Shown here: piece after piece, positions 46,017 through 57,700 of the stretch
Numbering within the stretch: position 1 is the first letter of the stretch
Layout: the number at the start of each line of letters is the position of its first letter
Program-made: the position numbers and the translations under genes
Assembly: GCA_020205615.1 (NCBI GenBank)
Contig: CM035165.1
Coordinates: 88,040,005-88,104,004 of the forward strand
DNA length: 64,000 nt
From: Panax quinquefolius
Taxonomy: Eukaryota; Streptophyta; Magnoliopsida; Apiales; Araliaceae
Reading direction: 5' to 3'
Notes under the pieces: model-generated
Seen by the model: the letters and a program-made list of their open reading frames with translations, nothing else
Told to the model about the DNA's origin: nothing
Databases searched by the model: none

Positions 46017-47470
46017 TGAAATTTCATCCTCGAAATCGACGTACGCACTCGTGTTTCAAAAGGTGAGGATACCTCGCTTTCATTTCCGCTTCCAATTCCT
46101 GTGTCATTTCCTCTATAAAGATGATTCCTCCACAAAACTTTAACTTGTGGTATGACCTTTCATACAGTAGTAGGACATGCTCCTTCCTATCCAAAATCTT
46201 GACAGTACCTCCTCATACGTTAAGTCTTCTGACTATCTCGTCCTGCCTCTAACTCAATAACGTGGTTCGGTCTTTCACATATTTACGAAGTACGATATGT
46301 GAAACACATTATGAACACAAGACATACTTGGAGGTAACGCAAGTCTATAGGCTACATTTCCTACTCCTGGCCAAGAATTTGAAATGGACCAATAAATCGT
46401 GGATCGAGCTTTCCTCTCTTCCCAAATCTTGTAACTCCTTCCATGGAGCAACTCGCAATAATACATGATCCCCTACACTAAATTCCACGCCCTTTCGATG
46501 AAGATCCGCATAACTCTTTTGTCGATCTTGTGCCGCTTCAGATACGCTTGTCGAATCATTTGGATCTTTTCTAGTCATACGTATTAACTCTCGGGTCCCA
46601 ACAATGTTGCTTCACCCACCTCATTCCAACATATTGAGAAACGACATTTTCGTCCATATAATGCTTCAATGGAGCTACACCTATACTTGCCTCGATAACT
46701 GTTGTTGTAGGAGAATTCCACCAATGGTAAATACTTATCCCAACTACCCTTGAAGTCTAGGACACGTAGTCTTAATATATCTTCAAGAGTTTGAATAGTC
46801 CTCTCTCGATTGTCCGTCCGCTTGGGGATGGTATGTCAAACTAAATCGCAAATCCGCGCCCATAGCTTTTTGCAAGCTAACCCAAAATCTTGAAGTGAAT
46901 CTTGGGTCACGATCCAAAACTATGGATACAGCATGCCATACAACCTCACGATCTCATTTACGTATATACTAGCAAGACGCTCAAGGAATAAGTCTCCAGA
47001 CGGCAAGAAAATGAGCAGACTTGGTTAATCTATCAATAATAACCCAAATAGCATTGATGCCTTGAGAAACCGTAGGAAGACCCGTAACGAAATCCATGGT
47101 AATGTGTTCCCACTTCCATTTCTAATCTCAAGTGGTTGCAACGGACCCTTAGGTACTAGATGCTCCGCCTTTACACGCTGACAAGTTAAACACATCGAGA
47201 TAAACTTTGCAATCTCTCTCTCTTCATATTGTTCCACCAAAATGTATGTCAAAGATCACGATACATTTTAGTACTTCCGTGATGGATTGCAAATGGTGTA
47301 TCAGGTGCCTCCATCATAATCTTGTTCTTCAAATCGAGTCGTTAGGAACACAAAGTCTAGAGTGGACTCAAGTATTCCTTCTTCATCAATTCTCGCCCTA
47401 ATAGCTCCTTCAGACTTTCTTCTTCATACGCATCACTCGGCTCTGCCTGGCTCGAGCAACCTTTAACTTT
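46017..47470 (-). pseudogene. J integrase and chromodomain
   Basis: Minus strand: 47252-47025 carries CLTCQRVKAEHLVPKGPLQPL of the zinc-binding region; then the core with degraded D and DRDPRFTS text near 46860-46930 and DGQ/ERTIQ text near 46790-46830. 46578-46345 has [30 protein letters not shown], and 46466-46275 has [19 protein letters not shown] degraded chromodomain tail lies at about 46030-46250. Many frame changes. Confidence 0.82.
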
Positions 47471-47870
47471 ATCGATTAAAGTCGATTATACTCAGATATC
47501 ATCACGCAAGTACCTAGAGTTTTCATCTCCATCTCTATTATTTGTAAATTATACGAAATTAGTCTTTGACAATATCGCATCAGATTGTATACGATCTTCT
47601 ACTCAACACGCCACCACCACGCTCGCTTTTTCCAGATGGCATGGTCGTAATACGTCTTTGAAATGAGTCTCCTCTCGAGTTCTTCAAGCTCTTCCCACAT
47701 TCCTTGCTCCATTCAATTTTGTATCTCTACGAGTCACCATGCGATAATGGAATAGCGATTCGAGAATATCCTTCAACGAATCTCCGATAATAACCAACTA
47801 AGCCTTCAAAAGCTACGATTTCGATTCATCGACTTAGGTTGCTTCTCAACTCGTGACTCATATCCCAATC
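47471..47870 (-). pseudogene. J RNase H and connection-domain scraps
   Basis: The end of RNase H (text for ADAL and the following spacer) near 47600-47640 is joined, without the [10 protein letters not shown] region, to connection-domain text near 47640-47850 equivalent to [13 protein letters not shown] and SKSMTEVRSF. The palm with its DD pair is absent. Confidence 0.7.
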
Positions 47871-47995
47871 TTGATAAAGACGTCATAATAACACCTATCG
47901 CTTTACTATCGCATCTAATATGACGCCCCCTATAGAGTCTCGCTTAGGTGAATTCCACAAAGGAAGTCACAAGATAAAGGCTCAGTACCAAATTT
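47871..47995 (-). other. Segment of unknown origin shared by B, C and J
   Basis: In sense the recognisable core is TGACTTCC(T)TTGTGGAAT, then a variable part, then AGATTGGGATATGAGTCACGAGTT in J (AGGTTAAGGGATAGAAGTCACAGTT in B). In J it follows the start of reverse transcriptase. In B (7480-7670) and C (2870-3050) it lies in the protease-polymerase linker. Confidence 0.5.
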
Positions 47996-48725
47996 ATAGT
48001 TGAATTTTTAACTCAAGTTCAATAGAGCCATTCGATATGAGATTTTAGAAATGAGTTTTGTACCGGGTTCAAAGTCGATACAAAATTTAATATCGTGCTT
48101 TGGGAGTAAGCCAAGAAATTCTTCAGAAATACGTCAGAAAATCAATAACAACAGAAATATTATTCAAATCGACGTGTCTTTATTCAAATCCATAACATGG
48201 ACTAAGAAAATTTGACATCCGTAATAAACGAATGACTTCATGGCTTGATATGAAAATGTTTGACTACAATGGTTTGATTGCTTGAATTCAATAACAAAAG
48301 TTGCTTAGGAATATGAAAACTAACAACCTTACAAAAAGCAATCAATTTGGCATGATGAGTAGTTAACCTTAAAATCACATCAAAAGCAAATATCTCTATA
48401 GAAATAAGGTTAACAGTAATGTGATAAAGCCAACCCAAATCAAGCAAGATTTCTAAACAACGGATGTAATGAAAGTTTCTCCTAACGGAGTTTCCATAAA
48501 TAGGTCAAAGTCTAATTTCTCCGTAGTCAAGTTCAAACGCTGAGCGCAAGCAAGAGAGATAAAAGAATGGGTAGAACCCCAGATCTAGTAAGGTATAAAC
48601 TTCGCAAGAATTAGTAATTAACTAACCCGTGATCACCTCGCTTGGGTTCCTCGATTATGACCACACACACACAAACGCCTTCTTCCGGAATCGCTGACTT
48701 TGACTTTTCTCGACATCCTTTTGAG
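47996..48725 (-). pseudogene. J protease and start of reverse transcriptase
   Basis: Minus strand: about 48600-48480 has degraded DTGSTHSFIS text and the ACAQRLNLT region. 48447-48238 has the IDWLTTHHAK region (LTTHHAKLIAF). 48230-48120 has the RLL...NFLSPCYGFE linker. 48100-48000 holds KFCIDFEPGTKLISK and YRMALL. Confidence 0.75.
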
Positions 48726-49447
48726 TCACCATTCTCGCCGGATCGGTTTCGATATCGCATAATCTCGAGCGATATGTCCTTCTTTTCCACAATTATAGCA
48801 TACCTTGGAAGGCTTTGAACAGCTTGACCTTATATGTCCCTCCTCTCCACATCTCAGTAGATCTAACCGGCGATCGTTTTCTTCCCTAGAATTTGTTGAT
48901 GGTGCCGATGTCACGACGCCTTCTTCCGTCCATCGTTAAATCTTCTTTAGATTGACATCTCTTTCCATAATATCAACGCGTCAGTCGCTGCTTTTACCCA
49001 TGCATCACTCATTCTCACTCGTTCAGCTTATTTCTTCTTTCAAATTTCGATTCTAGCTTTATCATCTTATACTCGCCAAAGAGTGCTTCGCTCAAGCATC
49101 ACATATCGGAACAACACAAGCTTGAATCGTTGCATCCTTTTGCTCCACGATCGCCTCGCAATTCTTTCAAATTTCGCTTTCTAACTCATGAATACGATTT
49201 TGCAATTCTACATTTTGATCATAAAATACCTCTAATAAACTCTCTTCGTGTACCTCTTCTTCCTCTTCTTCCTCACTCAACCGTTACTCTCTCATGACTA
49301 TCTCTAAAAGTAACTATCAATTCTTCACTCACCACATGGATATCTCTAATTCCTTCTTCACCGACATCACATTATCTTTGGTCATGATTAAAAGTGTGTC
49401 TCCACGATCTCATTCACTCCATCATTAACGCTCTCAAAGCAGCCCAT
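48726..49447 (-). pseudogene. J gag-like region of unusual type
   Basis: The 3' part (48914-48726) has a degraded first knuckle (CGEEGHIRSSC) and [13 protein letters not shown]. Upstream, instead of the capsid motifs seen in A, D and I, there is a different sequence from ATG 49447 (MGCFESVNDGVNEIV). It includes an acidic run SEEEEEEVHEESLLEV (about 49225-49280) followed by a coiled-coil-like NVELQNRIHELESEI (about 49180-49225) and KLESKFERRNKLNE near 49020-49060. It spans several frames with stops. It may be an unrelated or strongly diverged Gag N-terminus; no function is assigned. Confidence 0.55.
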
Positions 49448-49616
49448 TCTTAAAAACTATCATAAAACAAGGGTTAATTAAATAAATTAACAAATCACAT
49501 AATACCCCTATATTACGACCAACCAACAAATAAGCTTAGTAGGACACACTAAATAAGGTTTTACTCTCTCCTCCTCCTAGTTCTATTCCCCGATCTCCGC
49601 CAGATCATATCCCTAA

Positions 49617-49628
49617 GCTCGATACTTA
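49617..49628 (-). other. J primer-binding site, degenerate
   Basis: AGCTCGATACTT reads AAGTATCGAGCT in sense. The TGG start has mutated, so priming would be poor as read. Confidence 0.55.
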
Positions 49629-50189
49629 ACCGCGACGCCCCCAAAATAGGTATACACAACACCCATTCTCGAGTCGCCAAATACATGGTACAAGAAGCAA
49701 ACTACAACTTCAATAATACAAATGTCGTGTGAAATACGACAATATATATCATGAGTTTAAATATAATATTGTCTTCTAGACAATATCCACACGCAAATAA
49801 ATCCCCATCATAATTATTGATACATTATTTTACAAAAATGGTGAGGACTACTAAACAACTCTCTCTAGAACCTTCATTCCATACCCCGACTAAGACTCGC
49901 TACATTCTCGCCTCCCGAGAAGAAAAATGGAACAACAAGGAAAAGGGTGAGCTCAACTAGCCCAAAAAGAATACTATGACTAAGATAATATACAACAAAT
50001 TATCGTTAGTCTCCAACAGGAAAAACTGATAGAATACAATAGACAACAAGTTTCGTATCAATATACGCAAATGAAATAATAATTCATGTAAGAGTTACGT
50101 AGAGAATGAAATCTACTATAATCTATGAATTTAATAAATTCATCATCAATATTTTATCCTCGTAACATCAATCAATATTCATCTCAAAT

Positions 50190-50400
50190 CAAATATTCAT
50201 CTTTGCACTACACAGCCAAAGATATTCATCAATCGGTCATGTTCATCTCAACACTGCTCATCTTTGCACTAAAGGCCAAAGATATTCATCGCCATGGCCA
50301 TGTTCATTTAAACACTGCTCATCTTTGCACTACAAAAGCCAAAGATATTCTTCGAAATCATTCATCTTTGCACTACAAAAGCCAAAGATATTCAATAATA
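50190..50400 (-). repeat. LTR hairpin modules, J 5' LTR
   Basis: Four copies with intact ATCTTTG and CAAAGAT arms, matching those at 43855-44075 with altered loops. Confidence 0.75.
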
Positions 50401-51081
50401 TCATCATTTAAGACCGAGGATGATGAAAAATATTTTTAAAGAACGAATCCAAAGGAAACAAAATGACAAGGATTAAGGATTAAGGATTCGTATTTTGTTT
50501 TATCCATGTCCAACAATACCTCAAAAATAATCATAGTGGTGTAAAATTCAAGAATGATCAAAACATGGATACAATCAAAGCTAGTATCCGTAATAGATGT
50601 TTTGGACGAAAAGAAGAAATTTTATTTTTCAATGAATAGTGTCAGATACGTGAATAGTGCCAGTATACGTGAAATAAGAACTCGACACCAAAAGATAGAA
50701 ATTCCACAAAAACATCTTCACGCTTACTGAATAGTACTCGTGAATAAGAACTCGTGAATAAGAACTCATGAATAGTAACTCGTGAATAGTAACTCATGAA
50801 TAGTAACCCCGACATGAAAAAGTTCCAAATTTGATAAAACTTCAGATCAACATTTCAAAGATAATGATATCAAGAAATAATATCATTACGAAAAAAAATA
50901 ATATCCCTTACCTCAAAGAATCAAGATTTCTTAAGGAAAGGCTCAAGTGATGTCAATGAAACTTGTACTCAATAAAGAACTCTCAAAGTATCTAAATACT
51001 CACAAAATACGCCAATAATATAGAGAGAGAAAGAGAGAAAACTTTGTTTCTACGTGTGATTTTCAATTCTAACTTAGCCTC

Positions 51082-51089
51082 TATTTATA
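51082..51089 (-). promoter_or_regulatory. TATA box, J 5' LTR
   Basis: TATTTATA followed by AGG on the plus strand, in the family's promoter context. Confidence 0.55.
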
Positions 51090-52307
51090 GGAAAATGTTA
51101 AGACGCCAAGGCACTTAACTCGCAACTTGATGGCTTTACTCGCTACTATTCCCACCCACCACATTTGAAAATTCAATTGAGCACATTTCACCAACCAAAA
51201 GTGGGGCCCACCAATTCTAGAATTTTCCACCAAAATCATTTATAACCTAATTTCGAATCAACACCTCTTAAAATTCATAATAAATTATACGCTCATCTTT
51301 AATTCGGTTCAAAATTTGTGGACATATACTCAACTTATATATGTATAACATATCCAAAATTACAACGATCCAACTATTTGATTAAATATTATAACTCACA
51401 CAATAAAGTCAGTAATAACACCGATTTGATCTTTTAATACCTCCAATCCGACAAAATACAAATAAAACATCTCAAAGATTAATTCCTTCATTAATAACCA
51501 CATAAATAAATCCATCATTTATATTCATATAAAATAAATATTTTCTTATCATATGAATCAATAATTAATTATTCACAAATAATATTACGTAATCACATTT
51601 ATGACAACCAGTCGCTCCTCAGAAAGAGGGGCTTTCTAATAAGGATCTCTCCTTATCGGCGCGCAATTAGGTGACCAAACCTCTCCTTAGATGTAACTTT
51701 CTAGACATTGCCAATAATGTTATCTAATAATATTATTCAAATAATATGAATTATTGATCCGATAATGGGAAATATCATTGTAAAGGACAATTATCAAACA
51801 AAGAATAATATAAAATACCAACGCAAAGAATTATCAATCAATAAAATAAAATATTGAATAAGAATTACTCGTGAAAATTATCGAGTAGTGCCTTCTTACG
51901 TAAGGATCAATAATTCAACAATACTATGCAATACCGCAGCTATCGCGCAACCACGCCAGACATCAGATTTTAACCACCGGTATTCCAACAAATTTTAATT
52001 GTAATAACTACGCCGTTATTTTTAACCAACTTATATTTATCGCTTTTCATCCAATCGCTTTCACATGGGGGCCATATTATGGTCGCTACTGTCAGCATTT
52101 TTAATATTCCCCGACAAGACGAATATTCCACGACCAAACGAATATTCCCCACAAAAATGAATATTTTATAACCACTTGCTTATTTTGAAATATTTATGAT
52201 TTAACCCTTAACTATCCACATTAATCAAATCAACCCTTACTATTTCAAAATAATAAATAAAGGAAATTCCTTTTATTTAAAAAAAAAAAATTCGGTCTTA
52301 CAGAGGA

Positions 52308-53760
52308 TACCTCGCTTTCATTTTCGCTTTCCAATTCCTGTGTCATTTCTCTATAGTATGATTCCTCCACAAAACTTTAACTTGTGGTATGACCTTTTCA
52401 GATATAGACATGCTCCTTCCTATCCAAGATCTTGACAGTACCTCCTCATACGTTAAGTCTTCTACTATTTCATCCTGTTCTAACTCTATAACGTGGTTCG
52501 GGTCTTTCACATATTTACGAAGCAATCGATATGTGAAACACATTATGAACACGAGACATACTTTTGAGGTAACGCGAGTCTATAGGCTACATTTCCTACT
52601 CGGTCAAGAATTTGAAATGGACCAATAAATCGTGGATTGAGCTTTCCTCTCTTCCCAAATCTTGTAACTCCCTTCCATAGAGCAACTCGCAACAATACAT
52701 GATCCCCTATACTAAATTCCACGTCCTTTCGATGAAGATCTCGCATAACTCTTTTTTGATCTTGTGCCGCTTGTATACGTTGTCGAATCATTTGGATCTT
52801 TTCCGTAGTCATACGCATCAAACTCGGGTCCCAACAATGTTGCTTCACCCACCTCGTCCCCAACATACCGGAGCGCGACATTTTCGGCCCATATAATGCT
52901 TCAAATGGAGCCACACCTATACTTGCTCGATCATCATTGTTGTAGGAGAATTCCACCAATGGTAAATACTTATCCCAACCGCCTTTGAAGTCTAGGACAC
53001 GAGTCTTAATAGATCTTCAAGAGTTTGAATAGTCCTCTCTGATTGTCCGTCCGTTTGAGGATGGTATGCCGAACTTAATCGTAAATCCATGCCCATAGCT
53101 TTTTGCAAGCTAACCCAAAATCTTGAAGTGAATCTTGGGTCACGATCCAAAAATATGGATACTGGCATGCCATGCAACCTCACAATCTCATTTACATATA
53201 TACTAGCAAGACGCTTAAGGGAATAAGTCTCCGTGATTTCGGCAAGAAATGAGCGCGAACTTGATTAATCTATCAACAATAACCCAAATAAAGATTGATG
53301 CCTTGAGAAACCGTAGGAAGACCCGTAACGAAATCCATGGTAATGTGTTCCCACTTCCATTTCGAAATCTCAAGTGGTTGCAACGGACCCTTAGGAACTA
53401 GATACTCCACCTTTACACGCCGACAAGTTAAACACATCGAGATAAACTTTGCAATCTCTCTCTCTTCAGATTGTTCCACCAAAATGTATGTCAAGATCAC
53501 GATACATTTTGGTACTTCCAGAGATGGATTGTAAATGGTGTATTGTGTGCCTCCATCATAATCTTGTACTTCAAATCGTAGTCGTTAGGGACACAAAGTC
53601 CGGAGGGACTCAAGTATTCCTTCTTCATCAATTCTCGCTTCGAATAGCACCTTCTTGTACTTTCTTCTTCATACGCATTAGCTCCGGCCTGGGTGGCTTG
53701 AGCAACCTTAACTTTTTCTATTAAAGTTGGCTCTATCGTATATACTGACATCATCGCACT
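52308..53760 (-). pseudogene. I integrase and chromodomain
   Basis: Minus strand: 53772-53497 is the spacer and start of the zinc-binding region. 53500-53273 has CLTCRRVKVEYLVPKG and [11 protein letters not shown] (first Asp). 53183-52992 has [12 protein letters not shown] (second Asp) and [13 protein letters not shown] (Glu). 52959-52543 has MVEFSYNND, the GPF module [26 protein letters not shown]. 52552-52308 has a chromodomain-like tail (VIPQVKVLWRNH). The DDE triad is complete but spread over several frames. Confidence 0.88.
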
Positions 53761-54989
53761 CATTCCTCGCATATGATCTTCTACTCAACGCGCCTACCAC
53801 GTTCGCTTTTCCAAGATGGTATTGAATAGTGTGGTCGTAGTCTTTCAATAGCTCGAGCCAACGTCGCTGCCGCATGTTGAGTTCTTTTTGAGTGAAGAAA
53901 TATTTAAGGCTTTTATGGTCTGAATATATCTCCACTTTCTCCCCATATAGATAGTGCCTCCATATCTTTAGCGCGAAAACGACTGCTGCCAACTCTAGAT
54001 CATTAGTAGGATAATTCCTCTCATATTCTTTAAGTTGTCGCGAGGCATAGGCTATGACTTTCTCACATTGCATGAGAACACATCCTAACCCTTTTCCCGA
54101 AGCATCGTTGTAGATAACAAATCCATCCGAACCAGATGGTATTGTTAGAACAGGTGCCAAAATGAGTCTCCTCTTGAGCTCTTGGAAACTCTTCTCGCAT
54201 TCCTCGTTCCATACGAATTTTATATCTTTCCAAGTCAGCTGAGTTAATGGAGTAGCGATTTGAGAAAATCCTTCCACGAATCTCCAATAATAACCAGCTA
54301 AGCCCAGAAAGCTACGTACTTCGGTCACCGACTTCGGTTGCTCCCAACTTTGTATTGCTTCAATCTTCGCCGGGTCCACGGATACTCCATGTTTTGACAC
54401 CACGTGCCCAAGAAATGCTACTTCCTCAAGCCAGAACTCGCATTTCTTTAATTTGGCATATAGTTTGTTTTCACAAAGCCTTTGGAGTACCAGCTTCAAA
54501 TGGTGCTCATGATCTTCACGGCTTTTGGAATATATGAGGATGTCATCAATAAAGACAATAACGAATTGATCCAAATATTCCTTGAATACTAGATTCATCA
54601 TATCCATGAAAGCCAGCAGAGCATTAGTCAATCCGAAAGACATGACTAAGAATTCATAATGCCCGTCTCCGAGTTCTAAAGGCGCCTTTGAATATCCTCG
54701 CTTATAATCTTCAAATGATGATATCCGAACGAAGATCGATCTTTGAAAAAATTGTGCCCCTTGCAATCGGGTCAAACAAGTCATCAATACGAGGTAGAGG
54801 ATACCTATTCTTGATGGTGACATGGTTCAATTCCCGATAGTCAATACAAAAGTCGCATACTCCCGCCTCTTTCTTCTTTACAAATAAAAAACAGAGCACC
54901 CCAAGGAGATGTACTAGGGGCCGAATGAAACCGATGTCCAACAATTCACGTAGTTGGACCTTTAACTCCTGAAGTTCAATAGGAGCCAT
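53761..54989 (-). pseudogene. I reverse transcriptase and RNase H (nearly open)
   Basis: The frame 54823-53708 (371 codons) covers [20 protein letters not shown], the catalytic [10 protein letters not shown], the thumb ([22 protein letters not shown]), the connection domain ([17 protein letters not shown]), RNase H with [17 protein letters not shown], and [28 protein letters not shown]. The N-terminal part ([46 protein letters not shown]) is in another frame at 54989-54711. A single indel near 54770-54870 separates them. This is the best-preserved polymerase in the window. Confidence 0.92.
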
Positions 54990-55860
54990 TCGATATGGGG
55001 TTTTAGAAATGGGCTTTGTACGGGTTCAAGATCAATAAAAATTCAACTTCACGCTACGGGGTAGGCCGGAAGTTCTTCATGAAATACGTCGGAAAGTCAA
55101 TAACAATGAAATATTATTCAAATTTGACGTGTCTTTATTCAAATCCATAACATGGGCTAAGAAAGCTTGACATCCGCTTTTTCGATAAACGAATAGCTTT
55201 ATGATTAGATATGATAGTGATTGATTTTAATGGTTTAGTTGCTTGAATTCGAACAACAGGTTGGTTAGGAATATGAAAACTAACAACCTTACGAAAATAA
55301 TCAATTTTAGCATGATGAGTAGTTAACCAATCAATCCCTAAAATTACATCAAAAGCAAGTATCTTTAAATGATAAGGTCAATGTGTAAGGTGATGGTGCC
55401 AACTTGAATCAAACAAGATTTATAAACAGTGGATGTGATGAAAGTTTCTCCTAACGGAGTTTCCACAGATAGGTCAAAGTCTAATTTTTCCGGAGTCAAA
55501 TTTAAACGTTGAGCACAAGTAGGAGAGATAAATGAATGGGTAGCACCGGTATCTAGTAAAGTATAAACTTCACAAGAATTTATGATTAGCTTACCCGTGA
55601 TCACCTCGTTTGGGTTCCTCGCATTTTGACCAGTCACAACAAACGCTCTTCCAGGAACCGTTGACTTTGACTTTTCTGGGACAATCTTTTGAGTCACCGT
55701 CCCCGCTGAACTAGGTTTCGCTACCGTACAATCCCGAGCGATATGTCCTTCCTTTCCACAATTATAGCATACCTTGAACTGTTGTGGGCAGTTTGGACTG
55801 ATATGTCCTTCTTTTTCGCATTTGTAGATATCTGACCGGTGGTCGCTCCCTCCTTGGAAC
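54990..55860 (-). pseudogene. I protease and zinc knuckles
   Basis: The left part of the 283-codon frame 56216-55365 encodes knuckle [33 protein letters not shown], and the aspartic protease [15 protein letters not shown] (Ala in place of the Ser seen in A and D) with [17 protein letters not shown]. 55364-54990 holds the frameshifted IDWLTTHHAKI and linker up to reverse transcriptase. Confidence 0.88.
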
Positions 55861-56850
55861 CATTCTTTCATTGGTGTTGTCGTCTTCACATGGTCGTTGT
55901 TAAATCTCCTCTTTTTAAAATCTCCTCCAGACTCGCTTCTTCTATTTTCATGGCCATGATTACCACCAGAGTGGTTACCATTTTTGTCCGTCTTTTTCTT
56001 TCTCCACCGGTTATTGTTGTTGTTTTGTTCGCTATCTCCGGTATGATCCTGGTTGTGGTCCCTCGGTTGACCGTACTCGTTATCTCGCTCTAATAATTGA
56101 GCCCTGTTTACAACATCTGAATAGAGAGAAAATTTATGAGAAATGAGATACTGACGTATGCCGGGTTTCAAACCTCTAAGAAACATCCGCGTCATACGTT
56201 CCTCATTCTCCACCAAATGAGGTGCAAACTTGGATAACTCTGCAAACTTTGCCTCGTACTAAGACACCGTCATGTTGTTTTGCTCTAATCTGATGAACTC
56301 CACTTCCTTCATATGACGAACACTTTCAGGAAAGTATTTGTCATTAAATAATTTCTGAAATGTCTCCAAGACACATCTTTGAGTGCTGTTGGATAGGTAC
56401 ACTTCACGCATCTCCCACCAGATGATGCGCCTTCGCCACCACGGAACATAAAGGTGGCGAATGGAACCTTCTGTTCTCCGTGCATCCCAAGACATCGAAT
56501 ATCTTGGTAATTTTCTTGACACATGTTTCGCCATGATCGGATCTCGGCTTTCCCTTAAATTCGTGGTCCCAACTCTTTGAATCGCTTGGTTTGTGACAAC
56601 CCATGAATTGCTATCATTTCCTCCTCAGATTTTGAACACGAGTCTCCTCGTCGATTTTGCATGAACTCGCAAAAAGCTTCTAAACATCCCTCGTTCATCA
56701 TCATCGCGCTCAAAGGTGTTGTTCACGGGAGGAACATTGCCGACTTGTTGCACGCTTCTCCTCGTTGGTGAGTCTGAAGGCTCTCCACGGCTCATTTCCA
56801 TTGTTAATATTCTCAATCGACATTCTCAAATCACCGCCATAAAACAAGGG
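55861..56850 (-). pseudogene. I gag
   Basis: Minus strand: start near 56823 (MSIENINNGNEP). 56534-56259 contains WWEMREVYLSNSTQ, FQKLFNDKYFPESVRHMKEVEFIRLEQNN. 56216-55861 contains [28 protein letters not shown], a basic Asn-rich tail and text of the first knuckle ([12 protein letters not shown]). It is frameshifted at least twice between 56404 and 56604. Confidence 0.85.
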
Positions 56851-56996
56851 TTAATTAAGGAAATCAATATATCATATAATATCCCTATATATCGACTAAC
56901 TAACAAATAAGCTTAGGTAGGACACACTAGCGAAGGATTTACTCGCCTCTCCCTCCTAGTTCTATTCCCCGATCTCCGCCAGAGATCATATCCCTA

Positions 56997-57008
56997 AGCT
57001 CGATACCA
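56997..57008 (-). other. I primer-binding site (tRNA-Met-like)
   Basis: TGGTATCGAGCT in sense, two bases from the 5' LTR, identical to that of A. Confidence 0.8.
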
Positions 57009-57554
57009 ACCGTGACGCCCCCAAAATAGGTATACATCACCCATTCTCGAGTTGTCAATACATGGCATGTAAACAACTACAACTTTATTATTACAACAAG
57101 AAAAGCGTGAGTTTGAATACAAATATTATCTTCTAGACAATATCTATACTCAAATAAATCCTCATCACATTTATTGATACATTATTTTACAAAAATGGTG
57201 AGGACTACTAAACAACTCTCTCTAGAACCTTCATTCTATACCCCGACTCGTACTCGCTATATTCTCGCATCCTGAGAAGAAAAATGGAACAAAAAGGAAA
57301 AGGGTGAGCTCAACTAGCCCAGTAAAAAATATTATGACTAAGATAATATACAACAAACTATCGTTAGTCTTCAACAGGGAAAAATCTAATAGAATACAAT
57401 AGACAACAAGTTTTAAATCAATATTCATGAATGAAATAATAATTCATTAGAAGAGTTAAGTAGAGAATGCAAACTACTATCTTCTATGAATGAATTTAAA
57501 AGTTCATCGCTCATCTTTTATCCTCAGAACATCAATCAATTTATATCTGGAATC

Positions 57555-57700
57555 AAATATTCATCTTCGCACTCTGTGCCAAATATATTCATCACCGTCA
57601 TGTTCATCTAAACACATGTTCATCTTTTGCTCACTACGGCCAAAGATATTCATCGAAATCATTCATCTTTACTACTACGTGCCAAAGATATTCAATAATA
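57555..57700 (-). repeat. LTR hairpin modules, I
   Basis: Three copies at about 57559, 57623 and 57664, with the CATCTT...AAAGATATTC arms, more degraded than in J (for example TGCTCACTACGGCCAAAGATATTC). Confidence 0.6.

Larger units (their letters stand above)
43299..52302 (-). mobile_element. Element J: deletion-derivative Gypsy element, minus strand
   Basis: 9.0 kb, TGTGACGCCCCC to GGTCTTACA, flanked by GAGGA at 43294-43298 and 52303-52307, inside I beside its polypurine tract. LTRs of 2,705 and 2,672 bp are similar but differ by many small indels. Integrase and chromodomain are present. The reverse-transcriptase palm is deleted and the 5' gag region differs from A, D and I. Confidence 0.9.
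49631..52302 (-). repeat. J 5' LTR
   Basis: This is 2,672 bp. Its first bases read CGCGACGCC where TGTGACGCC is expected, and it ends TTCGGTCTTACA after a run of 13 A. It repeats the features of the 3' LTR, with hairpins at 50190-50400, short GTGAATAGT repeats at 50632-50812 and a TATA box at 51082. Confidence 0.9.
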
